A DNA stretch of 64,000 nucleotides from Halichondria panicea (taxonomy: Eukaryota; Porifera; Demospongiae; Suberitida; Halichondriidae): contig NC_087379.1 in assembly GCF_963675165.1 (NCBI RefSeq), positions 5,845,442 to 5,909,441 of the forward strand, written 5' to 3'. A program made the translations under genes and the position numbers. The notes below the pieces were generated by a model. It made no database searches, was not told the origin of the DNA, and saw nothing but the letters and a program-made list of their open reading frames with translations. Shown here in pieces: positions 11,196 to 22,150 of the stretch. Every line of letters begins with the position of its first letter. Positions within the stretch are counted from its first letter, which is position 1.

Positions 11196-13891
11196 ATGTT
11201 ATTCCTTTGCTCGCTCCTTGTTAAAAATATTGGCAGCAGTATCCACTTGACGTACTTGAGGACATTATCACTTTGCAATAAACTCAGTAGCAAGTCATTC
11301 ACTGCTGAAGACAGATCAACTGATCCAAACACATACAAAAGAGGAAGGAATGATGAGGATCGTGAAAATCATAAGTGGACCAAAAGCCCATACAAAATCA
11401 AGCAGCTCCGTTTTTCAAGACACATAGTTAACCTGGTGCACAAGGGGAAGGTTTCCGAGGCCGCTGAAGTGTTTGAGTCGATGAGAGGCAACAAAGTGAA
11501 GGCAGATGCCGTCGTATACAACTCTCTCATTGCAGGCTACGGGAGATCGGGGAACGTCGAGGCTAGCTTCAGAGTCTTCAACCAGGTAAGTAAATAGTAT
11601 TTATAGATACGACGTTGCATTTATAGCTGCTACTGTTTTACTGAAAACTTTCTCTCATTCACAGATGAAGAAGCATGGACTAGTACCGACTGACCACACC
11701 TACACCAGCATGTTGTCAGCCTGTGCCGAGGCCGGTACAAAGGCAAACGAAATCCTCACTAAGGTTGAGAGTGAAATAGAGAGAAGAGGAGTTCGTCTAA
11801 ACACCATCGCAACCAACGCCCACATTAATGCATTGGCCTCGTGTCGGCAACAAGAACACGCCCTCAAGGCTTATCTGGACATGATAAAGACAGGCACCAC
11901 ACCAGACCTGCACACCTATAGTAGTCTACTGCAGGCCAGCGCTAAGGACAGAGTGGAAGGTATGGTCATAGCACAAAGAGTGTGGGAGGAAATGATTGCC
12001 ACTGGACATCAACCGGACCTGTACAATTTCAACCTCCTCCTACAGTGTTTGAGAGATGCTGGTTTAGAGGGCACTCGATCAAACGATTGTGAAGAACTGA
12101 TACGTGTACCTGCAGTTAAAATACCATCAGATTTGCAACGAAGTTCGACCGTTATTGCAGACTCTTCTTCTCAGGACGAAGTTCGTTTATCCTCACCATC
12201 AATTAATGTCAAACAAACAGGAAGTTTTGAAGTGTTCCTTTCTAAGACTGAATCACTCACTGTAAATCTTGGCTCAGTAGCAACTAAAGGAGTCAGTAGC
12301 AGCTCAATAAGATGGCTGGATCGATTTGGAATTGAAATCCTGTTTGAAAGTTTGAAGACTTTGAATCTAAAGCCAGATATTCGAATGTTTCACCTTCTCC
12401 TACAATTAATGCTATCTCCAAATGACGTGCTGAGTCGATCACAGGAGTGTGGAGTGAAGCCTGATGCAAGGGCTCTGGTAGCGGCCATTCGAGTACAGGC
12501 GAAGCTGGGGAACATGACCGGAGCTAAGGTGAGTGGGTAACACAATGTGTGTAGATTGTGTTAGTTTTGTGCATGATGGTGATGAAGCTTAATACATAAA
12601 CTTGAGACGTTATTACAACTACGTGTGTGTAGCAATTTTACTGCTCAATGTCCACAGGCTATTCTGAGCTACTCTCATTCCATGGGTGTGGACATGGGTC
12701 AGTTTGGCTACCAGGCTGTGGCCAACTCCTGTGTGAGACAAGAGGAAGGCCTTGAACTACTGGCAGAAATCAAGGTGAACCACTCACACTTGCTATAACT
12801 ATCCGACAGCTTCACCCTAGGTTATCCTGTAGCTACGACACTTGGTAGCTATTATTATAGAGCTCTCCATTACAGAATAATGATTGTTAGGTGACTAACT
12901 ATGCTGCTGCTTTGCTATAATTATTAGCTATATCATTGTTTTTGTTTTGGGTCTTTTGCAGGCCGTTGATTTGGTACCAAACGAGCATGTATTCGAGACA
13001 CTGATTGGGAATGCAGCGAGAAGCAGGAACTTTGTGTACCTCACCGCACTGATCAAGAAGATGAGGCACTTTGAGGTGTTGCCTAGTAACTCGTTAATCG
13101 AAACACTGGACGCTGCCGCAAATCAGAAACCAAAGGTACGCTGGGACAATGGTAGTGTGTACATATCACAGGGGAGAAGTGAATAGAAGCATGATACAAT
13201 AATGCTTGTGAAGGCCCTTTTTCCTCGGGAGTCAGGGTGTTATACAAGATTTTAATAGAGGGGGGAAATAATGCATGCGGAGTGTCGCCAGTTAGGGGGA
13301 CCCAGGGGCATGCCCCCCTAGCTGGAAGTTAATTAGGTGATCTCTGGTGGGTTTTGGGGTTGCTTCAGTTAGTACCTGAATAATTGTAGGGGAGAGGGGA
13401 GATTTGAGAACTTTGCTTTTTAGCAACAATCATGGTCAATTGTTTGCACCAATGTAAATTTACCGTATAGCGGGAAATTTCGTGAGGTGCAAAATTTCGC
13501 GTTTTGAGGGCAGAGCAGTTAACGTGAATTTCACATTCAAAATTCTTGGGGTGTGGTTTCCTGGCATTGAACTATGATTATTAAAATCGCGAAAAATTTC
13601 TTCTGAACCAAATAGCAAAACATCGCACCCACAAATTAACATTTCCCGCTATATGGTACTTTGTAAGCTTCATGTCGTATAATATAGCTTTGGTGCATCC
13701 ACCGAAGCTTCAGCACCCGCGATGCTTTAATTCATTATTTTATAGCTCGATCATGAGTAGTTGTATAACGTATTCCCCATTCCCTGCAGAGTGTGTACCT
13801 GTTGAGACAACTAAATGGGTTCAAAGGTTACTACAGTATCTGGAAGGAGATGATGGTCGGCTCCAAAGTAATGATGAAACGTACTGATTAA
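11196..13891 (+). CDS. PTCD1: Pentatricopeptide-repeat protein, PTCD1-like (5 exons, 548 aa)
   Basis: Exons 11196-11585, 11665-12528, 12658-12774, 12962-13135 and 13790-13891, every boundary GT-AG and phase 0; stop TAA at 13889. PPR helices are visible: VNLVHKGKVSEAAEVFESM, AVVYNSLIAGYGRSGNVEAS, HTYTSMLSACAEAG, PDLHTYSSLLQASAKD, PDLYNFNLLLQCLRDAG and PDIRMFHLLLQLML. The N-terminus (MLFLCSLLVKN then basic residues) could be a mitochondrial presequence; the first ATG of the open frame was chosen. The C-terminal exon reads SVYLLRQLNGFKGYYSIWKE. The family acts in mitochondrial RNA and tRNA-Leu metabolism. The subfamily is inferred from overall layout, and another animal PPR protein is possible. 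Intron 4 carries a MITE. The 3' end faces EMC1, 233 bp away. Confidence 0.7.
13461..13658. mobile_element. TACCGTAT-family MITE in PTCD1-like intron 4
   Basis: Left TACCGTATAGCGGGAAATTT and right atttcccgctatatggta are inverted repeats with TA at both edges. The interior carries aaatttcgcg/cgcgaaaaattt in inverted orientation, so the element folds as a long hairpin. No ORF. Confidence 0.8.
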
Positions 13892-14124
13892 CATTAAATG
13901 AACTCATTATCTCATCATTGTATTGTCAATTCAGTTTCATTCAAGCACGTGTGTATCAATTTTGACGTTGGAACAAAGTTTACCAATAGATATATAGAGC
14001 ACACATTAATGATATAATTATAATTATATAAATCGGTGGTGATCGAAGGACTGATTCTAGAGATGCATAACACACACACAGCTGCACAACACTAACAATG
14101 AACTCCTAACAAGTTGAGCACTGG

Positions 14125-17100
14125 CTACTTCCAGAGAGATTTTAGCATTTTCTTGGCTGATAGTCTTGAGAGAACGAGAGTGGCTACGAACATGCCTACC
14201 ACTACTGCACTGATGAGAGTGTAGTCAAAGTCCTCGGCCAGGAGATCAAATTGATTGGACGGAGTCACTCGAGTGTAGTAGAGATCTGTACGTGTGAGAG
14301 GGTGTGGGTGGGGAGGTTACGTGAAAGTATAGGTTTCACTATACGAGTACAAGGTGTCATGCACGATAATGTTGCTAAAAAAAGGTTAACTGTTATTTCA
14401 ATACCCTGTTAGTAAACATTGCCAGCTATGTACTCTCAGTCATACAACTAGTATCTGAATGTAAATTTTTGGGGGGGGAGAGGAAATTGGAGCCACTGGG
14501 GAATATCCCGGCCCTTCCCCTCCCTGTACTGTACGACACCCTGAAGTAGTACTTGAAGTACTAATGGCAGGGTATAACCGTAGGTTGTTGTTTCGCTATA
14601 CAATTATAGCAAAAGTAGTTTCCTATAATAGAGTGTGACGCTCACCTAGTCCACAGACGAACAGTAGACACGTGGACTCAAGCCCACTGGGTGTAGCGTA
14701 AATTTCTCGTATCCTTGCAACAGTGCGATTGTAGTTGACGAAGCTAAGAGGGTTGAGTGGAATCTCGGGATGGTAGGGAGGAGTCCCGTCCTCCCTGCAT
14801 GTAGGGAGAATAAGAATAGATAATAGAGCCCATACTGTAACTAGAAGCCTACAGAAGCTCTTAGTTACACTGTTAAGCAGTTACACCCACACAATGCACC
14901 ATGTAACACCGAGGCATAATTAAAGGCTTTACACACAGAGTCAACCAGCAAGTCACTCACTTCATTTGGTCAGTGATCTCCAGTTCTCTGCGATGGTTCA
15001 GTAGAGACTTGGGCATGATCACCACTCGACCAGACGCAAGACCAACTGCAGAGGAGGGAGAGAAGCACCAGCTATTAGCACTAGAATGATAACACTTAGC
15101 AACAGAAAGCTTAATGCGCTCTTTCGGTATTGAGTAGCGCTCCACAACAGAAACCTTTATGCACTCTTTCGGTATTGAGTAATGCTCCACAAAAAGCTTT
15201 GCATGATGATAATGTGTACATGTTAGTATTTGGGGCGAGCGTAGCGAGCCCTATCTTAGTGACCTCGGTAGACAATTTCTCTGTATGTATGTATGTAATG
15301 GTACGTAAGACACGGCCTGATAGCCGGTTTTTGCACACGCGGTCCTTACCAATTTCTTGTATTCTTATTGTATTTTGCACGAGCGATAAGAAAAAGTTGC
15401 ATAAAATGAATCCTGACAACGAAAGCAAACAAGAAAGGCTTCAAATAAGGAGGGATCGAGAGAGACAAGCAAGAGCCCAAGAAACAGCTGAAGAGAAAGA
15501 AGTCAGGCTAGCCAAACGCAGAGAAAAGCACAGGGCACTCAAATTCAATTGCACTGGATGCCAATAGAGCATCCCAGCAACTGAGACGGGACACAGAGAC
15601 TCCTGAGGCTAGGCAGGCACGCCTACAGCAAATGGCTGCTTCCACCCAAACCAGCAGAGCTTCAGGTAAGTACAGGTGATATAAGCCAGTGTAATTTTCA
15701 TTACAGATACTCCTGAGGCCAGACAGGCACGCCTACAGCAAATGGCTGCTTCAACTCAAACCAGCAGAGCCTCGGGTAAGTGCCACTTGTCAGTGGCGTT
15801 CATGATGATAAGCCGTGTTTTTTTTCTACAGAGACTCCTGAGGCCAGACAGGCACGCTTGGAACAAGACAGGCATAGGTATTCACAACACATAGATGTGA
15901 ACCACCTGTACTGCGCTCACGCTCGCCCCATGACACCTTGTGTCACCCTAGTATAACTATACAGACACGGCATGTACATGTAGTACTGACAGTACAGTGT
16001 ACTAAAGTCTACGGGATTAGGTAGGTACTTACAAATAACTCCCTTGTAAGTGATTCCCCTGAGAGTCTGTGTGGTTGTGAGGGTGGTGATGGTGGTGGGA
16101 AGAGTGTAGGCCTGGGACATGACAGCGGGAGTAGGGGGAGGGGCCAGCGACGACCAAACAGTGCTACAGGGGAGTTAATGTAGTCAACATTGATAGCACT
16201 TCACAAATAAGTCGGTGCATACTGTTATGGGACGAACATGCAGCATCATGTGACGTACTGTGATTGGTTGGTGTGTATTTCGTAGAGCTCCAGAACCACT
16301 AATTCATGACGACGCTGCTTGCTGTTGAAGAACTCGTACTGCAAGGGGAGACAGCAAAGATAACTATAGAATGCAGCCAACAAAGAATGAAATAACAAAT
16401 TTAAATATTAATATGTAAAATACGCATATTATAGAGTCTTGTGTTGAGTTTGACTTTTATATTAATGTTGTCATAACTTGGTCATACTTCACTGAAATTC
16501 AAAGTTCAAAGCGCTTCTATCTATAATTATGCTTTAGAGCTGATAAGCGAGTGAAGTGGAAAAAACATTGATATTGAAGCACCTGTTGCAAAGCTAAACA
16601 CAAAGATAACAGAAACGGTACAAAAAGATAACTCACAACAACCCAGTTCTCAGAGTGAGCCATGTGCACGGGCCCCAGGGCATTCTTGTGAGAGGTGTGG
16701 TAGATGATGGCCCCAGTGATACTGTCTATCAGGTACACTGTCACCAGAGGTTTGGTCCGGTCTGTGGACTCTGTGACCACACCTACCAGATTAGGGTTGA
16801 GATACTTGTACTGCACGTTCCGGTCGGCCAGCACATCTCCTTGCGAGCTGACGTGCTCTGTATGATTCAGAGCAGCGTCGTTATATAGACACAACTAATG
16901 AAAAATACGTACGTAGTACAGGCATGTAGACTATTCAGTTTTGTAATTATGTACAATGTACATTTTGTAAACCTAAAGAGGCCTAACGAGTACCTACACT
17001 TACAGTGCGGCAGAACAAAATAAATGTCAAAAAAATACAAAACTTAAGTATAAAAAAACTAGAACTACACATACAAACCAGCTCACCGTACGCCTTCTTC

Positions 17101-20100
17101 CCCACCACAGCTGCTATCTGCTCATTCTCAACTGGAAACCGCACCTGCCAAAACTGCTCGGTACGGAATAGGTATCCAGGGTAACTGTTATCAGGCGAGG
17201 GTAAGCCCCCCTCGTCAAGCAGGACCCTATAGCCAGTGATGTCTGAGCCACCTTGTATCGCTACGAGCAGGTACAGCTGCTCTTGAGAGACCATCAGTGT
17301 TTCCATGACTTCAGTCGAGGAAGGATACGTGGCCACCTGTGTGTGTGCGTGTATCAATCAATATCAATTCATGCATACATGTATGAACATGTAAAAATTA
17401 AATTGCGGTAACACGTACAGCTAGCCCAATCTTCGATTATTCAGGACTAACAATGAGGGAGACCTCACGATAACGCACCATGTTGTCACTGGTCAATAGT
17501 AGCAGGATCTTGGAGTGGGTGTGGTCAAGAGTGGGGAGGAGCAAGGTTTGAGTGATTTGGAACGGTAGACAGTGAGGCTCCGAGTTCATTGCCTCTCCAG
17601 TGAGTGGGTTGAACTCGTAGATAACAGTACTGCATCCAGAGGTCTATGGAGAAAGACACAAACCGTAAATATTGGGTACATAATTATCTCTCTATGTGGT
17701 TTTTAATTAACAGTAGTCATGTAGCTAGCGCCTGTCTATTGCGGTCATCTTATCCCTACTCAAAATGTAGTACCATTCCATGCATGAAAGCCAATTTCAG
17801 GCCAAAACATGCATGGATTATGCCAGAGTCGTCTGAAGTGTACATGTTTTAGTCATAGTTCATGCATAAACTATGCATAACGTACGCATGGTACCAGAAA
17901 ATTCAGCAAAACATGCATGAAACATGCATGAAAATACCAGTTTACATGGCATTTATGCCTAGAAAACTATGCACAGTATATGCAGCTGCATTTCTTTGCA
18001 TGCATGGAATGTGCTGAAACAGGCCTGAGACCTGCATGTTTCAGGCGCTATATTTTGAGTAGGGATGTTCTTATGTACATGTACATGTAGCGTAGAAAAT
18101 AATGAGATACTGCCGATGTTAAGCCATGAGCATAATTATAATATCAAAGGACGCTCAGGGTGATAGCGTTGAATAGTTGTATGAGCTTACCTGTGAGCGT
18201 CCAACCAAAACAGCGAGTGAAGGGTGTGGGGGGTGACTGGTAGTCCTGAGGACATGGAGGAGTGGGCGGCCATCTTGGAAGGCAGCAAAAGAAGAGAGGA
18301 ATGATTGCCACACCACCTCCCCATTGCGGCTATCCAGGGCATACATCTACAAAAGATCTAAAATCACACACTGTAAGTTTTTCTTACTTACCTTTCCATT
18401 TGCCGTGGTAACTAAGATGAGCTTGCGAGTGTTGAACCGATCTCTGACTAAGTGAGGTCCGTCATATTGTAGCAAGCTGGCCACCTCCTTGTTCAGGTTC
18501 ATCAGAAACTCCTGCAACGGAAACAGTACCAGATAATAAATATAGAGATGGAGCAATCGGCCTGCATGGTGACAAGGCTAACTATCGATAGTGCTATAGC
18601 CATTGCTGGCAACTCATCAAAATAAGGAGCAAGAGAGGCTGCCACACACACACACACACACACCTACACTGCCCCCTCACCTTGGCAAGGGCCACACACA
18701 CACCTACAGTAACACCACCCCCTCATATTGGCAATGTCCATACGCCTACACCGCCCCCTCACCTTGGCAAGGGTGAACTGGAGCTGTGCTCTGAGGGCGG
18801 CCACTTTGAGAGGGTTGGCTTCAGATTTGGTCATCTCTACAAAGCTCTCAATCTTCTCTGACTGGCCAGCTGGTAAGTCCAACATCTCCACAGCAACTGC
18901 GGCCCCCAGGGCATCTTCTCGAGCCCACATTACACCATCTGAAGAAGAAGAAGCGCACACTCATCAGTGATCACATACTCATCAATAGAAGAAGAATGAT
19001 ATGGTTTATAGACATTAACAGGGTAAACATAATTATTACTAGCGCACCTTGATTTATCCCGAGTATGGAGTGATCCTCCATAACCAGCACCATTCGATAC
19101 CTGTCCCTCCCTTTGTCCGACTGCACACCTCCCTGTAGAGTGGGCATAGAGATATAGCGTAAAGATAGCATACCACACAAAGGTACAACATAAGTAGAAG
19201 TACAGTACCTATAGGCCTTGTGTTGGCAAAAAATTGTAATGATGAGCTACGTACTGTACTGTAACAGGATCACAACAAGATATTCCACATGTATATAATA
19301 TCCAGCTCACCAGAAGGGGTTTCCCCCTGTATTCCTTCAGCTCCACCTCTTTATCTCCCACCACCAAGGTCCGGCCGTCGCCCCCCACAGTCACACCCCC
19401 CACAAGGCTCACAGCATGGCCACTCTTGCTCAACACAGACACCTGCATGTTGAACAAACAATTACGGTCAAATAAAAATCACAGATAAATGCAATACCGT
19501 TTAACGGGCAAATCAGTGATTTAGCGAATTTTAACAAAGATCGCCGATCTAAAAATTAAAGCAAGCGGCGGACGTAATGTTGTTGCAAGAGGACAAACAA
19601 AATGCCGTTATAACACGGCATAAACTATACTGTTCCGCATGCATCCACATGCATCCAATAAAGTTCTAGTGCCACACAATTCCCACAACTGTGGTTAGAA
19701 ACTATAGCATAGTGGTTATTACCTGAGGGCCTTCCAGACTCAACAACCACTGGGTGCTGCCAATCTCCACTCCAACATTGTCTGAGATGCCAGCCAGGAC
19801 GAGTTTGGCTTGCTGGTTGTCCACGACAACCTGTTCCAATAAAGTAGTGAGCATGGTTTGTTGTAAGGGGGTGCTGGCAGAGAGTGGTGTATGGTAGAGG
19901 TTCAACTTGGAGGGTTCCAGACACACTAGGTGGGTTGTTGTAAGCAGGCAACTGTGACAGAGAACAGTGGGTGGGCGTGTGTCAGTGTGGCTCATGGACA
20001 TGAGAGCACATCCTTATAATAATTTAATGTGCACAAGCATTGTTGTACAGGGTATAATATTATGCATGATAGTTAAATGGGTGAATGTGGTAAAGGGTCA

Positions 20101-20444
20101 TCACTCTTAGTAGTTACAATCGATTGCACCTGGTTGTATCCATCGATAACCATGAGGCTGTCAGTTCTCTAGTGGACGTTAGCTCGCCAGTGGAGGCAGC
20201 AAAGGTGAAGAGAATAAGATTAGACTCATCGACTGCGGCTAATACATACAGAGTTTTCTCCTGCCCTATCATAGAGCATAGCAACGACCTACATGTAGTG
20301 AAGGGGTAAGCCAGGAATAAAGTAGGAGTAAGCTGAAACACTGTGCTCACTCGTTAGGTAGGTTTAGAGTGTGTGTCCACTTGACCTCTCCAGTCTTAAC
20401 ACTGTGCACAGAGAGGTCTTCACCAGCTGCAACCGCCACTAAGC

Positions 20445-20505
<61 letters not shown>

Positions 20506-21925
20506 GCGCGCGCGTGTGTGTGTGTAGGGAGGTGTGACAGCTTTGTATATCAATCTCCAAACAGTTACTGTAAACAAACAGAGCTCTCTACATCAGTTTA
20601 CAAGAACTATCAAATCATTGGTTCCAATAACACGAGCCACGAGTCAGGCTTACTTTGCTTCCCCCCTGTCAGAGCAGCTTGCACAGCACCAGGTCTCCAG
20701 ATCTCGTTCAGAGGAAGGGGACTGTGAGTGAGCGAGATAAAAGATGATGTTAAACCGGACACAATCACAGAAAATAGCTCTTAGTTAAATAAAATTGAGT
20801 GTATGGCTCTAATAACTAGCTGTCCAGTATATACTGTGTGACTAACTGCTAATGAGTCTGCTAGTGAATAGAACAGTACAAGAAACAACTATTGTGAAAC
20901 GATTCAAAGCTCTGAATATTCTAAACACATTGAAATCACACATTCATTGCAGCACCATTCATGTATATACCACGTTATCTTCTTGTACATCTAATTAGAC
21001 TGCTGCCCAACAAAGCGTTTTTTCAGTACATGTAAGTATAGTACTAAGAAGAGCAAGTCTAAATTCAATCCCCAAGCTCGATCACCTGTCCTGCTCCTGG
21101 CTGGCTGTTAAGTTGGTGACTACCTCCCATTTTAGGAGCCCTTCATCCAGCTCCCAGGAACGTAACACTCGACCATTCTTGGATACTGACAGTAGAGCTG
21201 AACAGAGTACAGGGAAAGGGAGGGCAGTATTTAATCATTGTCAACATCAGTACGGTATCTACTAGTAACATGAAGGGGGCTCTATAAGCAATGATGAAAA
21301 TACTCTTTATGCGTAGGCATGTTAACAAACTGCTAATGGAGGCCATTAAACATCACGTAGCACAATAACCAGCTGTGTGTGAGAGCTAACGGCACATGTT
21401 GTGCATGTTCTCACATCCTCCAGGGGTTCTCAAGATGGCATCGATCCATCCATTTCTGCCAGGAGCAAATACTGTCCTCCACACTATTAAGGTAAACAGG
21501 AAATCGTACGACAATAAATGTAGGACGTGTCTGATTACACCTCTCTAAGCTATAAAATAATTCATACATCCGATCAATGTACATGTACACTTGTAATTAA
21601 TCACCTGACAAATTTATAATCAAGGCCCACCTAAATCTCCGCTGAGGGTGTCTATGTGAGCCAGGACTCCATTTTCAGACGCGACTACTATCCCTCGATT
21701 GGTGCTCACAGTAGAATCAATAGAGGCGTAACTCACAGGTCCAACATACTGCTGATACCTGAGGCAGTTTAATGAATTTATTGAAGCGATTGTGTGTAAT
21801 GGATGGGTTTGATTTTCTCACCAGTCATAGAGGCCAACTTGATCTTCATACAGTGCTGATGTTTCATGAAGCAGGCACACACACGTACACAGGCACAGAA
21901 ATACGTAGCACCACTTTATAGCCAT
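14125..21925 (-). CDS. EMC1: ER membrane protein complex subunit 1 (21 exons, 957 aa)
   Basis: Exons (high to low): 21925-21822, 21758-21631, 21483-21415, 21197-21086, 20721-20654, 20444-20351, 20288-20130, 19951-19723, 19442-19311, 19132-19048, 18938-18763, 18511-18392, 18346-18191, 17643-17479, 17336-17087, 16857-16637, 16338-16259, 16163-16033, 15045-14961, 14794-14646, 14285-14125; all phases agree. Seen: signal peptide with core YVFLCLCTCVCLL, then YEDQVGLYDWHQQYVG as in animal EMC1; WD/PQQ-like beta-propeller repeats (GLVAVAAGEDLSVHSVKTGE); the conserved YLNPNLVGVVTEST and HSENWVV; ATPSGLESTCLLFVCGL; one C-terminal membrane helix (LISAVVVGMFVATLVL) and a short basic tail. Human EMC1 is 993 aa. 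The complex inserts tail-anchored and multipass proteins in the ER. It is divergent from liprin (225 bp between start codons). Introns hold a Helitron-like fragment, a MITE and microsatellites. Confidence 0.95.
15103..15195. repeat. Two-copy tandem repeat, period about 51 bp, in an EMC1 intron
   Basis: The unit containing ctctttcggtattgagta and gctccacaa occurs twice in direct orientation, diverged at a few bases. It precedes the Helitron-like element. Confidence 0.7.
15232..15929 (+). mobile_element. TIR-bounded fragment of a Helitron-like ORF inside an EMC1 intron, antisense to EMC1
   Basis: The ends are inverted: GGGGCGAGCGTAGCGAGC at 15232 and ctcacgctcgcccc ending 15929. Inside on the plus strand, an ATG at 15407 opens MNPDNESKQERLQIRRDRER, arginine- and glutamate-rich, followed by three direct copies of an exon-like unit encoding ETPEARQARLQQMAASTQTS. 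Each unit is preceded by an acceptor-like cag and, in the first two, followed by gtaagt (15599, 15709, 15834). Arg/Glu-rich ETPE repeats of this kind are typical of the N-terminal part of Helitron-like Rep/helicase ORFs in invertebrates. There is a frame change near 15555 and no helicase domain. The TIRs are unusual for a Helitron, so a captured fragment in another transposon is possible. Confidence 0.45.
17752..18066. mobile_element. MITE rich in ATGCAT in an EMC1 intron
   Basis: Left ATCCCTACTCAAAATGTAG and right CTATATTTTGAGTAGGGAT are inverted repeats. The interior contains at least six catgcatg/atgcat motifs and inverted tttcaggc/gcctgaaa blocks. The target duplication is unclear. Confidence 0.75.
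20449..20527. repeat. (TG)n microsatellite abutting the acceptor of EMC1 exon 6
   Basis: About 30 TG units on the plus strand, grading into a cgtgtgcgcgcg segment. On the EMC1 strand this is a (CA)n run ending cacactag directly at the exon 6 acceptor, so it occupies the usual place of the polypyrimidine tract. Confidence 0.9.
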
Positions 21926-22150
21926 TTTAGATACTGAATCCACGTGGTTTGTGTTAATTATATTCATACCGGAAGCTTAGTTGGGTAATGGGTTAATTAT
22001 AATTAATAAATTGTTGATTAGACAAAGCTTTTGACAAAGTAGCTACAACTTATCTATTCCCTAGTGCACTCAGTATTTAGTTAGTGCATACATCAAATAC
22101 CTGTGTAATCGGCCTGATAACCAGTGTAGTCAGACAGTAGTGCTAATGCT
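21926..22150. promoter_or_regulatory. Shared divergent promoter interval, EMC1 / liprin
   Basis: The EMC1 start (21925, minus) and liprin start (22151, plus) are 225 bp apart with no other gene between, so both 5' UTRs and promoters must share this DNA. It is AT-rich with no clear TATA box close to either gene. Transcript starts are unknown. Confidence 0.5.

Noticed and set aside
20347..20577. Minus-strand open frame rich in HTHTHT and the matching plus-strand CVCVCV frame
   Set aside because: Translation of the (TG)n microsatellite plus part of EMC1 exon 6; not separate proteins.
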